Assembly: GCA_964519905.1 (NCBI GenBank)
Contig: CAZFLN010000015.1
Span: 1-19,959 of the forward strand
DNA length: 19,959 nt
DNA from: CAZFLN01 sp964519905
Lineage (GTDB): Bacteria > Patescibacteriota > Microgenomatia > UBA1400 > UBA1396
Direction: 5' to 3'
This document shows positions 1-7,577 of the stretch, one piece after another. The translations under genes and the position numbers were made by a program. Within the stretch, counting starts at the first letter, position 1, and each line of letters opens with the position of its first letter. The notes below the pieces were generated by a model that saw only the letters and a list, made by a program, of their open reading frames with translations, had not been told where the DNA came from and searched no databases.

Positions 1-507
1 GGCGAAGTTCCGAGCGAGGTTTTCGCCAGCTACGGAGTACTGATAGCCCGAGTCAAGAATAAAATCCCAGGGCTCTTTTCCACTTGGGCTGGTGTGTGAC
101 CAGTAGCCGTTGGCAATCATGTCTTGAGCTTTGGCTTGGGCAGCAATATTGAGCGCTTCATTCGTCTGGAGCGGTTGGAGCCCATACTGTTCGCGCTGAG
201 TATTCACTTGATTGAGTACTTGTACTGGAGTGATTGGAGACTCTTGCCCAAGTACGCTCGGGAGCACTGGATACTTGAGGAACATTGCGAGAGAGACATG
301 AACCATTACCATAGCAGCGGCAATAGCCACCAGAGAATCGCTGTGGAGGAGTTTGGCTCGTCGGCTGTTCCGGTCAGTAGGCAGGATGAAATGTTGAATG
401 GTTCGCCACACTTGGGAGAAAAGAGAACGCCGTGCCTTCGATTTGGCTCGTACCGGACGTGATCGTTTCGCGCCACGCAAAGAACGCAGCGCCACAGGCG
501 ATTTCAT
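1..507 (-). CDS. Membrane-anchored CAP (SCP/YkwD-like) domain protein, 3' end cut by the window edge
   Basis: This is a reverse-strand frame of 169 codons with no stop before the window edge. The ATG at 507 follows an in-frame stop. Residues 1-55 are very rich in Arg/Lys and should be cytoplasmic. Residues 58-78 form one hydrophobic helix, followed by a short linker with the motif SVLG (residues 84-87). A CAP domain starts near residue 94 with VNTQREQYGLQPL, continues with a helix ending in the WSHTSPSG motif (His138) and reaches AGENLA (Glu162). His138 and Glu162 match conserved positions of the CAP cavity. CAP proteins of bacteria are exported and of mostly unknown biochemical role; an envelope function is inferred. 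It lies 29 nt downstream of the large surface-protein gene on the same strand, so the two may be co-expressed, although it also has its own possible -10 box. The last part of the CAP domain is outside the window. Confidence 0.85.
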   Translation of the reverse strand, partial: MKSPVALRSLRGAKRSRPVRAKSKARRSLFSQVWRTIQHFILPTDRNSRRAKLLHSDSLVAIAAAMVMVHVSLAMFLKYPVLPSVLGQESPITPVQVLNQVNTQREQYGLQPLQTNEALNIAAQAKAQDMIANGYWSHTSPSGKEPWDFILDSGYQYSVAGENLARNFA

Positions 508-513
508 GCCTTC

Positions 514-519
514 ATCGTA
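514..519 (-). promoter_or_regulatory. Possible leaderless -10 box of the CAP gene
   Basis: On the minus strand TACGAT, preceded by TGT (extended -10 pattern TGnTANNNT), ends exactly 6 nt before the ATG at 507. I see no good -35. It is listed because the same 6-nt distance recurs at five other genes of the window. Confidence 0.35.
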
Positions 520-536
520 ACATTATTGATGCTGGT

Positions 537-3500
537 TTAGGAACGAGCTTTTTTCTTGGCTGGAGCAACGTAACTTACGCCTGGCTCACTGCGACGGAGT
601 AAGACTTCCACCAAGAGAGCGCCGAGACCGATCACGCCCATCCACACCCATGGTGTGCAGAGCGTTTGGAAGAGTCCAAATCCGGAGCCGGCGGCGATCA
701 GTCCAAAGGCGATCATTCGACCAGTGCCAGAGAAGATTAAGCTTGCGAAGGCGATCAGTGCCAAGAATCCTGGCAGGATGACCCACCACCAACTGGTAGT
801 CGTGCAGTCTTCGGTGCTGGCTCCGAGGACGCCGCTGAGCAGTGCGTTCATAGTGCCGCCAGCGATCTCGCCATTATTTTCTTCTTGAGAAGCATTTTCG
901 ATCAGTTCTTCATCAGTTGACGCACCGAGGACCACTTCTTCTCCGCTATCTGGAGTAAGGATAATTCCGCCAGTTCCAAACTCGGCTCCTGGTTCGGTAA
1001 CGTTTCCACTGGTGGCGACAGCACGAGGCCCAGGCATACAGTCATTGACGGCGAAGAGTTCTACTCGGTATGAGTGTCCACCAGGCAAGTTTTGAATCGT
1101 GAAGCTGGTGCTGTTTGTGTCTCCAAAGGCTGGAACACCGTGACGAGCGACTTCTTGACCAGCAGCGTTAATCTGTACGATTTCCATGGCGTAGTGTGTG
1201 AACTGCCCCTCCGCTTTATTCCAAGTAAGTGCTAAGCCATTTGGCAACGTGTTGATGCCAAGCAAACCAATCGTGCTTGGGGTGGCAGCGGCACAGACTT
1301 CTGGTTCAGCGGTTCCACCACCGACTCCATTGGAAGATTGAGCGATTTGAGGAGTTGTGGTTCCCAGAACTTCTTCTTCTGGTTCTTCAACTACTGGTGC
1401 TTCACTATTTTCTACCAGTACAGTTCGAGTGACAGAAGTTTCGTTCCCAGCCATGTCAATCGCCCAGAGGAAGATAGTGTATGTGCCGTTTGGAACAATA
1501 GAGGTATCCCAGCCCCAAGAATGAGTTGTAATGGAATATCCACTTTCTACCAAGCCTGGTCCTGCGACGTAGACTCCGTCCGCATTTTGGATTTCAAAAC
1601 GATATTGCTTGATTTTGACGTTATCAGAAACCTGACCAGTGATTGTTGCGGTTGTTGTTTCGTCAGAATACGTGACTTCTGTGGCTGGAGTCGTGATTTC
1701 GGCGACTGGAGCGGTATTATCTATTGTGAATAAAACTTTGACTGGCTCGCTTGCGTTTCTGGCCTTATCTTTTGCTACTAAATTGAAGTAGTACTGACCA
1801 TCTGCCAATCCATCAATATTGACACTTCCAAGTAAAGTTGTGTCTGACGCGTCGGTTTGATTTTGAACGGTTCCAGTGTCGAACTCAGTAAATCCATTTC
1901 CTGCTCGCTTGAGTGACTGGGACCAAGTAGTCAAACAGTCCTCTTGTCGAACTCCAACTTCCCCTCCAGTTACGCCGGTGACCCAGCAGTAGAAGTGCTC
2001 AAAGTTGTTGTCGAAAACTCGACCATGGAGTGTGGCTGTGTCACCATTTACTAAAACAACTGGCATGTTTCCAGAAGTTTCAGGTGCAGTGTTATCAATA
2101 ATGATGATGCCTTTGTTTACCCCAAGTCGTGGGCGACCAAAGCTATCAACTGGTCGAATTGCGACAGTGTAGACTCCGTCAACGAGATCACTTGTATTAA
2201 ACGTGAGCGATCCAGAAGTATTATTAAAGGTAGTAGCGTGATACCATTTTTCGTTTCCAGGGTTGCCGACTTCGCTCAAGCGGATTCGCACGCTTTCAAT
2301 GCCTGTATCATCGGTCAAATTGAATTGCAGTGTTTGAGTGCCACCAATAATTGAGTTATTAGCTGGGGATGTAAGCTGGGATGTTGGTCCACTGTTGTCT
2401 ACTAAAATTTTGACTGGCTTACTTGATTTTTGATTTCCAAGCACATCATATAAATTGAAAGTGAGATTGTACTTTCCAACGTAGTTTTCGCGAACAAAGA
2501 GTTTTGTGTCAAAAACGGCTTTATATCGATTGCCAGCTATGTGTATAAACGACTGTTTTGCAGATTCTTTGAGTTGATTTGAAGTGTTTGGGCCGTCCGC
2601 AAACAGAACACGACTCTTAGAAATATCGATTTCTGAAGCATCGATAACATCAAACTCAACGGTGGTTGTTGCGCCAATATTTCCGTTAATTTGTGGCGAG
2701 AAGGTGACATTTGCAATATTTGGTGCTGATTTGTCATAAAAGACAGAAACCTCTTCGGACCAAGCACTGACTGTCCCATCTGCAGATACAGATTGAACTC
2801 GGAAGGCGTACTCCCCTTCTGGACTATTTTCATCGTGGAGTAAGCCCGTGACGGAAGTACCAGTAATCTGAATTTCAAATGTTGGCAGTCCACTTGGCTT
2901 TCTAAATTCATAGTTATACGCCACAGCGTTTGGCGCTGCGTTCCAGGAAGAAGTTCCTTCTTGCGTACGGACTGACTTGTTTGAGACGTCATTCCCGTTT
3001 GTGTCAGTGATCTTGAGTCCAGTTGGTGTTGGCGCAGGATAAAGATCACTGTACAAACCGTTTTTTTCAGTGAGTGACTGGGTGACTGGCGTGGTGAAAA
3101 TAACATCTCCATGCTTTGCACTCGTAATGGTAATAGTGATTGCTACCGGTTTTGTTTCGTCTGTCCAGATATTATTACTGGTGGCTGTGTAGTAACTATT
3201 ATCGGTTGATCCCACAAATGCGAAAGGTGTAGTAAGACTTGTTTGGAGGGATTTACTCGTGTTAATTATGTCGAGCACATCCTGTTTACCGATTCGAGTA
3301 GCTGTAGAACCGTCTGCGCGGTGAATTGTTGCACTGAAAGCGGTTGCATCGGAAAAGCCGAAGAATCGAGAGTCAACGACAATACCAGTGTAACTTGCTC
3401 CTTTTAGCTTACTCATGGTTGCGTATCCAACACTGCGGATTTCTGGAATGACTACATCTACTTCAAAACTTACTGAATTACTCCAATTTCCTGCGATGCC

Positions 3501-4829
3501 AGTGGCGGTTCGAGCACGAACTCTCACTGTGTAGGTGCCATTTTCCAGATCTGTGAAGTTGTGTGACGTGCCAGAAACAATCTGTGTCAATGGTTCTGTA
3601 GAAGAATTCAGCTCAAGTTCGTAGTCATGAGCTCCAGAAATATTGTTCCAACTGACCGTTACATCTTCGACATCAAACTCTTGATTTGCAGTTGGCGCAG
3701 AAATTACTGGAGTGGCTGGGAGAGATTTGAGGGAGTAGCGGTATCCACCTAAAAACACATTTGATCTAGAATACTGCTGATTTTGATCATCAACATAGCT
3801 TGGTTCTCTTTTGTCTGTATAAATTGCAAATAATTCGTTGTGATCACTTTGACCTGTAATTGTTAATTTCGGACTTCCTTTATCAACATTAATTCCGCGA
3901 TCATTGTCTCTTGTAGTGATATTTTCTACTATAACGTGTGAATCTTCACCAACAACGAGGCCATATTTGGGGGATAGGATGCTCTCTTTAGCGTTTAAGA
4001 TTGTTACATTTTTTAATTCAACATCTTGAGATTTCCAGATGTTAATACCGTGAATTTTCGTACCACCTTGAGCGTCTACGGTCAAATTATTGATAGTAAT
4101 TTTTGACTTACTGATGAGGATGACAGAGTTCCCGTTACTCTGGTGAAATCCGCCATGAACTTTTTTGCTATTTCCGTTGATGGTGAGGTCTGTTTTATTT
4201 TCAATTTTAATTTGTGAACCAACAGTCAAATCAGACTTAATTTCAATAGTATCTCCGGCATTTGCGTTATTTACCGCGTCTTGGAGACTGGTGAAACAAT
4301 CTGAGTCGTTCATGGCGCCGGCATTGGTACAGTCTGTTCCTGTCAAAAGTGTTGGTGCTGACACAACCAAAGTTCTTGGTGCAGGAATTGCCATTGGAGC
4401 CATCATGAAAGAACTGAGAATAGATTCAGGTTCGATTTCGTCAGAAACGGATTCGGATTCCGAAGTTTTCACTGTCTCAGAGGTTTTTGCTTCTTCTGCT
4501 GCATCGTTTTTCTCGCCAACAGTACTGTTGGAAGAGTCAGTTGCTGACTCTTCTTCAGTGATTACAGGGATTTCTGTTTCGAGTTCAGTTTCTAAGACTT
4601 CGCTTTGAGTTTCTGGAAGGACAATTTCTTCTTGCACCGTTTCGAAGGCTGGAGCTTCTGGAGTGACGGTTTCGACAGCTGCCGATTCAGTAGCGGTTGT
4701 GTCTTCCGCCTGCACGGTTTTCATGGTGACGACAAAAGCTGCCGGCACAAACAAAAGTTGGAAGACAAAGCTGAGATCGATGAAAGCAGCAATACTTTTT
4801 ACAAACGTGGAAAAAGATGGTCGTGACAT
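537..4829 (-). CDS. Giant secreted surface protein: beta-helix, fibronectin III-like and Ig-like repeats, C-terminal membrane anchor
   Basis: The product has 1430 residues. Residues 12-34 are hydrophobic, and a signal-peptidase-like site VQA-ED follows at about 41. Residues 42-137 are a Glu/Thr/Ser-rich low-complexity stalk. Residues 160-365 have the repeated short strands of a right-handed parallel beta-helix (patterns such as KITINNLTV and VELKNVTIL). A fibronectin III-like domain covers about 371-458, a second lies near 600-700, and a third is near the C-terminus. Between them are several Ig-like modules, each opening with an N-x-AP or SGP motif and closing with an I-x-x-D strand. Three VLG[AT] motifs precede the anchor. 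Three hydrophobic helices at about 1347-1366, 1371-1387 and 1393-1411 are followed by a basic tail (PAKKKARS). The protein is probably displayed on the cell surface for adhesion or carbohydrate contact; this is inference, and no catalytic motif is evident. The ATG at 4829 is supported by a promoter only 11 nt upstream. Confidence 0.85.
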   Translation of the reverse strand: MSRPSFSTFVKSIAAFIDLSFVFQLLFVPAAFVVTMKTVQAEDTTATESAAVETVTPEAPAFETVQEEIVLPETQSEVLETELETEIPVITEEESATDSSNSTVGEKNDAAEEAKTSETVKTSESESVSDEIEPESILSSFMMAPMAIPAPRTLVVSAPTLLTGTDCTNAGAMNDSDCFTSLQDAVNNANAGDTIEIKSDLTVGSQIKIENKTDLTINGNSKKVHGGFHQSNGNSVILISKSKITINNLTVDAQGGTKIHGINIWKSQDVELKNVTILNAKESILSPKYGLVVGEDSHVIVENITTRDNDRGINVDKGSPKLTITGQSDHNELFAIYTDKREPSYVDDQNQQYSRSNVFLGGYRYSLKSLPATPVISAPTANQEFDVEDVTVSWNNISGAHDYELELNSSTEPLTQIVSGTSHNFTDLENGTYTVRVRARTATGIAGNWSNSVSFEVDVVIPEIRSVGYATMSKLKGASYTGIVVDSRFFGFSDATAFSATIHRADGSTATRIGKQDVLDIINTSKSLQTSLTTPFAFVGSTDNSYYTATSNNIWTDETKPVAITITITSAKHGDVIFTTPVTQSLTEKNGLYSDLYPAPTPTGLKITDTNGNDVSNKSVRTQEGTSSWNAAPNAVAYNYEFRKPSGLPTFEIQITGTSVTGLLHDENSPEGEYAFRVQSVSADGTVSAWSEEVSVFYDKSAPNIANVTFSPQINGNIGATTTVEFDVIDASEIDISKSRVLFADGPNTSNQLKESAKQSFIHIAGNRYKAVFDTKLFVRENYVGKYNLTFNLYDVLGNQKSSKPVKILVDNSGPTSQLTSPANNSIIGGTQTLQFNLTDDTGIESVRIRLSEVGNPGNEKWYHATTFNNTSGSLTFNTSDLVDGVYTVAIRPVDSFGRPRLGVNKGIIIIDNTAPETSGNMPVVLVNGDTATLHGRVFDNNFEHFYCWVTGVTGGEVGVRQEDCLTTWSQSLKRAGNGFTEFDTGTVQNQTDASDTTLLGSVNIDGLADGQYYFNLVAKDKARNASEPVKVLFTIDNTAPVAEITTPATEVTYSDETTTATITGQVSDNVKIKQYRFEIQNADGVYVAGPGLVESGYSITTHSWGWDTSIVPNGTYTIFLWAIDMAGNETSVTRTVLVENSEAPVVEEPEEEVLGTTTPQIAQSSNGVGGGTAEPEVCAAATPSTIGLLGINTLPNGLALTWNKAEGQFTHYAMEIVQINAAGQEVARHGVPAFGDTNSTSFTIQNLPGGHSYRVELFAVNDCMPGPRAVATSGNVTEPGAEFGTGGIILTPDSGEEVVLGASTDEELIENASQEENNGEIAGGTMNALLSGVLGASTEDCTTTSWWWVILPGFLALIAFASLIFSGTGRMIAFGLIAAGSGFGLFQTLCTPWVWMGVIGLGALLVEVLLRRSEPGVSYVAPAKKKARS

Positions 4830-4868
4830 GTCAAATACGTACTATAATATTTTTTTTTGACAAGTCAA
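4824..4868 (-). promoter_or_regulatory. Promoter of the surface-protein gene flanked by two TGACAWGTCA palindromes
   Basis: On the minus strand TTGACT (4863-4868), a 16-nt spacer and TATAGT (4841-4846) form a good housekeeping-type promoter; the ATG begins 11 nt after the -10. Two near-identical palindromes are present. TGACAAGTCA at 4858-4867, inside the longer TTGACAAGTCAA, overlaps the -35. The perfect palindrome TGACATGTCA at 4824-4833 is centred on the start codon. Their centres are 34 bp apart. They look like paired operator sites; the binding protein is unknown. Confidence 0.6.
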
Positions 4869-4932
4869 GGTTTGTTTGATGGATTTTTGTTTGATTCCTC
4901 TGGGAAAATTTGGTTTTTACTGTTTTTTGCTC

Positions 4933-4960
4933 TTGTCCAGGCAGCGACGTCTTGTATACT
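4933..4960 (+). promoter_or_regulatory. Promoter of the TrpR-like gene
   Basis: TTGTCC (4933-4938), a 16-nt spacer and TATACT (4955-4960). The start codon at 4974 is 13 nt downstream, giving a predicted leader of only about 6-7 nt with no room for a Shine-Dalgarno sequence. Confidence 0.55.
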
Positions 4961-4973
4961 CCGCACTATATAT

Positions 4974-5309
4974 ATGTCAGATTCGTCCGTGCCAGCACCG
5001 CACTATCCTCTCGTGAAAGCGCTCTGCTCCGCGGCGTCTCAGCGCGGCGCGCGGCAGCAGTATGACTGGTTGGTGGCTGCACTTACCGAGAAAGAACTCC
5101 AAAATCTCGAGCGGCGTCTCGAAGTAGCGCGCCTCCTTCAAGCCGGCGCCTCTTACACCGAAATTCAAAAAGAGTTACAAGTCTCAGCCGCTACCGTGGC
5201 CCAGGTATCTCAGCAGTTACAAGAGTCAGCAGATTTTGTGTCTCTACTCAAGTTTGTTGGCCGAGAGCAAAGTTCATGGTGGAAGAAGTTTGGAAGTAAA
5301 AGCTTGTGA
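4974..5309 (+). CDS. TrpR-like (YerC/YecD-type) DNA-binding protein
   Basis: From the ATG at 4974 the product has 111 residues. The central part reads as helices ending in a helix-turn-helix: LTEKELQNLERRLEVARLL, then GASYTEIQKELQVSAATVAQVSQQL. This spacing and the S-x-x-T-V-A recognition helix are typical of the Trp-repressor superfamily, in particular the YerC/YecD group found in Firmicutes and many CPR genomes. The ligand and target genes of that group are not well established. An upstream in-frame start at 4857 would give 150 residues, but that extension covers the promoter and looks non-coding, so I reject it. The gene is divergent from the surface-protein gene, whose promoter has paired palindromes; regulation of that gene by this protein is possible but untested. 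It converges on the PIN toxin gene with only 10 nt between the stops. Confidence 0.8.
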   Translation: MSDSSVPAPHYPLVKALCSAASQRGARQQYDWLVAALTEKELQNLERRLEVARLLQAGASYTEIQKELQVSAATVAQVSQQLQESADFVSLLKFVGREQSSWWKKFGSKSL

Positions 5310-5319
5310 AATTTTATAT

Positions 5320-5853
5320 TTAGTTGCAGAGCTCATATTCATTTTTTATGATTTCATAATTGGGCTGTAATATATCGAGAGTTATGTAGTGATCTTTATT
5401 TTTTCTTTTGTAATTAATGTTTTTACTATCAACGGTTATAAAGTACGGATGTGGGAAGTCTCGAACATTTGCTGTAATAATTGGCGAGTTATACAATATG
5501 GAGGTGTAGGCAATAATTTTGTCGGCTAGCCCAGGGTCTCTTCGATCTGGATCTCGAGAATTATAGAGTGTTTGCATTACGCCAGCACCAGTCAAAATAC
5601 GAGTTGATACCTCAAAACAATAGTATTGATTTAAGGTGTTTTTGACTATTTCTACCTTTTCTTTTTTTGCTCCCGCAATCAGCTCAGAATACGTGACTGC
5701 TGAAATAGCTAAGTTTATATCTTTATTAACCCAGTGATCCAAGGTCAATTGGACATGGGGAGAAAGTTCTTCCTTTAGAAAGTACTCAACAACGCAAGAA
5801 TCAAGGAGAAAAAATCCAGGCGATTCGACTGTTTTAGAAGACCTTTTGCTCAT
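5320..5853 (-). CDS. PIN-domain protein, probable VapC-like toxin (ribonuclease)
   Basis: The 177-residue product has the PIN fold signature: FLLDSCVVEYFL with Asp18, SAVTYSELIAG with Glu57, GLADKIIAY with Asp111, and ANVRDFPH with Asn129 and Asp132. These are the four acidic residues that bind the metal in VapC-type endoribonucleases, so the active site looks intact. The N-terminus (residues 1-13) precedes the first PIN strand, and the C-terminal 40 residues (about 138-177) extend beyond a minimal PIN domain and are Lys/Asn/Tyr-rich. The start codon lies inside the end of the upstream gene (20-nt overlap), an arrangement typical of toxin-antitoxin operons. The gene and its partner are visibly more AT-rich than their neighbours, suggesting horizontal acquisition. 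The target RNA is unknown. Confidence 0.85.
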   Translation of the reverse strand: MSKRSSKTVESPGFFLLDSCVVEYFLKEELSPHVQLTLDHWVNKDINLAISAVTYSELIAGAKKEKVEIVKNTLNQYYCFEVSTRILTGAGVMQTLYNSRDPDRRDPGLADKIIAYTSILYNSPIITANVRDFPHPYFITVDSKNINYKRKNKDHYITLDILQPNYEIIKNEYELCN

Positions 5854-6046
5854 AAGACTCTTTGAGCAAGTTTTGTTTTGCAGCTTTTTTCATGCTTTTG
5901 AAAATTTCTGAAGTAGATTTTCCAACTCGAATACCAGATTCAATTCCAACTTCAGAAAATGGAAAGAATGGATTCAGAAGTTTTCGCTTCCGTGCATTTT
6001 TCTCAATAATTTTGGTAATTTCTTGAGAAGTTCTCATATATTTCAT
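5834..6046 (-). CDS. Putative antitoxin of the PIN module
   Basis: This small, basic protein has 70 residues, or 67 if translation starts at the second ATG (6037). It sits directly upstream of the PIN gene and overlaps it by 20 nt. The sequence has an N-terminal charged helix (SQEITKIIEKNARKRKLL), a short FFPFSEVGIESGIRVGKS segment and a C-terminal helix (IFKSMKKAAKQNLLKESYEQ). I do not recognise a known antitoxin DNA-binding family (AbrB, RHH, Phd or Xre) with certainty. Its role is inferred only from position and overlap. The minus-strand -10-like box TACAAT (6045-6050) overlaps the first ATG and lies 7 nt before the second one, which favours the 6037 start and a leaderless mRNA. Confidence 0.65.
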   Translation of the reverse strand: MKYMRTSQEITKIIEKNARKRKLLNPFFPFSEVGIESGIRVGKSTSEIFKSMKKAAKQNLLKESYEQKVF

Positions 6047-6050
6047 TGTA
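6045..6050 (-). promoter_or_regulatory. -10 box of the toxin-antitoxin operon
   Basis: TACAAT on the minus strand lies 7 nt before the ATG at 6037 and overlaps the upstream ATG at 6046. No convincing -35 is seen. The spacing suggests transcription starting at or next to the 6037 codon. Confidence 0.4.
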
Positions 6051-6096
6051 CCCTAAATATCAACAAATTACTAACAAAAAATTGTGTTTCTCGAGG

Positions 6097-6102
6097 TAGA
6101 AT
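6097..6102 (+). promoter_or_regulatory. Leaderless -10 box of metG
   Basis: TAGAAT ends 6 nt before the metG ATG at 6109. No Shine-Dalgarno sequence is present. The -35 is not obvious. The intergenic space is shared with the divergent toxin-antitoxin operon. Confidence 0.5.
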
Positions 6103-6108
6103 ATCTCT

Positions 6109-7569
6109 ATGAATCAGTACTTCTCCCTCACCACCACCCTGCCCTACGTGAATGCCGCGCCACATATTGGGTTCGGTCTGGAAATTACGGAAGCAGATGT
6201 GATCGCACGCTATCAGCGTTTGTTGGGCAAAGAAGTGATTTTCAACACCGGCACCGATGAACATGGTTTGAAAATTTTCCGCGCGGCGCAAGAGCAAGGT
6301 AAGACTCCCCAAGAATACTGTGACGAGTTTGCCGCCAAGTTTGCAGATCTGCGTGAGCTGCTGACACTCAGTTATGATCGCTTTATTCGGACCACCGATG
6401 CGCATCATATTACCGCCGCTCAAGAATTCTGGAGCCGAGCTAAAGCCAACGGATACATATATAAGAAGCTGTACGAAGTAAAGTACTGTGTGGGATGTGA
6501 GTTGGAAAAGACTGAGTCCGAGCTCAACGAAGAAGGTCGTTGTCCATTGCACCCCAAACTCGATATCGAGCTGATTCGTGAGGAAAATTATTTCTTTGCC
6601 TTTTCTCAGTTTCAGGAACCGCTTTTGGAATACTATCGCCAGAATCCAGAATTCGTGCAGCCAGCGGATAAAATGCATGAGATCACTCGATTTGTAGAAA
6701 ATGGTTTGCAAGACTTTAGTATTTCTCGTCTCAAGGACAAGATGCCTTGGGGAGTGCCGGTGCCAGATGACGACGAGCATGTCATGTACGTGTGGTTTGA
6801 CGCGCTGGTGAACTATATCTCCACGCTTGGCTGGCCAGACGAGTCGGCCGATTCTGACTACTCTCGTTTTTGGCCTGGGATTCAACTGGCCGGAAAAGAT
6901 AATTTGCGACAGCAATCTGCCATGTGGCAGTCGATGTTGCTGGCAGCTGGCTTGCCGCTGTCTCGCAAGATTCTCATCAACGGATTTATTAGTGTTGGTG
7001 GTCAAAAGATGAGCAAGAGTCTTGGGAACGTGATTTCTCCAACCGAGATGGTCGACCGTTACGGGTCTGATGGTACTAGATACCTCCTGATTGCACTCGG
7101 TGCCTTTGGATCTGATCCAGACGNNNNNNNNNNCGTAACCTGGGAGCGACTCGATACCATGTACACCGCAGATCTGGCCAATGGATTTGGGAATCTGTGC
7201 TCTCGCGTGGCGAAGATGTGTGAGAAAGCAAGTGTGACTCTGTGGAATGGTGATGCCCCGCCAGAACCACTGGATTTTTGGCCAGAATACGCTGCCTTGC
7301 AAGATTCCTATGACCTGACCGGAGCTCTCAAGCTGGCGCTGGATCGTGTTGCGGCCGCGGATGCGTGGTTAGCGGAGACGAAACCATGGAGTTTAGAGGG
7401 CGAAGAACAGTACGAGATCTTACGTGCCGCGGCCGATACGGTGCGACAGATTGCATTTCACCTTGTTCCCTACCTTCCTACGACCGCAGAACAGGTGTTT
7501 CAGCACTTCAGCGCTTCGAGTGTTACCGCACTGAGTCCGCTCTTTCCACGTTTACAGCAAGAAAAATAA
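6109..7569 (+). CDS. metG: Methionyl-tRNA synthetase (interrupted by a scaffold gap)
   Basis: This class I synthetase charges tRNA-Met with methionine using ATP. As drawn, it has 486 residues with 10 Ns inside. Visible motifs are the HIGH-type signature PHIGFG (His19-Gly21), a zinc knuckle with Cys127, Cys130, Cys145 and His148, and KMSKS at residues 300-304 (GGQKMSKSLGN). After the gap the anticodon-binding helical domain is recognisable (TADLANGFGNLCSRVAKM). The protein ends soon after this domain and lacks the C-terminal tRNA-binding OB domain of some MetRS. At the gap, family alignment suggests that FGSDPD should be followed directly by VTWERL, so probably nothing is missing. It forms an operon with tatD, which starts 8 nt after the stop; a metG-tatD order is known from other bacteria. 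Confidence 0.95.
   Translation: MNQYFSLTTTLPYVNAAPHIGFGLEITEADVIARYQRLLGKEVIFNTGTDEHGLKIFRAAQEQGKTPQEYCDEFAAKFADLRELLTLSYDRFIRTTDAHHITAAQEFWSRAKANGYIYKKLYEVKYCVGCELEKTESELNEEGRCPLHPKLDIELIREENYFFAFSQFQEPLLEYYRQNPEFVQPADKMHEITRFVENGLQDFSISRLKDKMPWGVPVPDDDEHVMYVWFDALVNYISTLGWPDESADSDYSRFWPGIQLAGKDNLRQQSAMWQSMLLAAGLPLSRKILINGFISVGGQKMSKSLGNVISPTEMVDRYGSDGTRYLLIALGAFGSDPDXXXXVTWERLDTMYTADLANGFGNLCSRVAKMCEKASVTLWNGDAPPEPLDFWPEYAALQDSYDLTGALKLALDRVAAADAWLAETKPWSLEGEEQYEILRAAADTVRQIAFHLVPYLPTTAEQVFQHFSASSVTALSPLFPRLQQEK
7124..7133. other. 10-N scaffold gap inside metG
   Basis: The flanks end in ACG and begin with CG. Merging them over the shared CG gives codons for Asp-Val-Thr-Trp in frame, which is what the MetRS family expects. 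The true gap is therefore probably a 2-nt overlap and not 10 missing bases (inference). Confidence 0.7.
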
Positions 7570-7577
7570 GAAATAGT

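Noticed and set aside
124..462. Plus-strand open frame of 112 codons
   Set aside because: It lies antisense to the CAP gene, has no family resemblance, and the minus-strand frame has clear CAP motifs.
2537..3121. Minus-strand open frame of 194 codons inside the surface-protein gene
   Set aside because: It is an alternative frame of the 1430-residue gene with low-complexity, non-family sequence.
4857..4973. Longer start for the TrpR-like gene
   Set aside because: The extension contains the predicted promoter and encodes a non-family hydrophobic stretch.
6043..7302. 419-codon minus-strand frame opposite metG
   Set aside because: It is the antisense shadow of metG; its translation has no domain pattern and the plus strand has complete synthetase motifs.
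7365..7577. N-terminal extension of TatD to 7365
   Set aside because: It lies inside metG in another frame and has no TatD similarity; the family start is at MMQFSDAVF.
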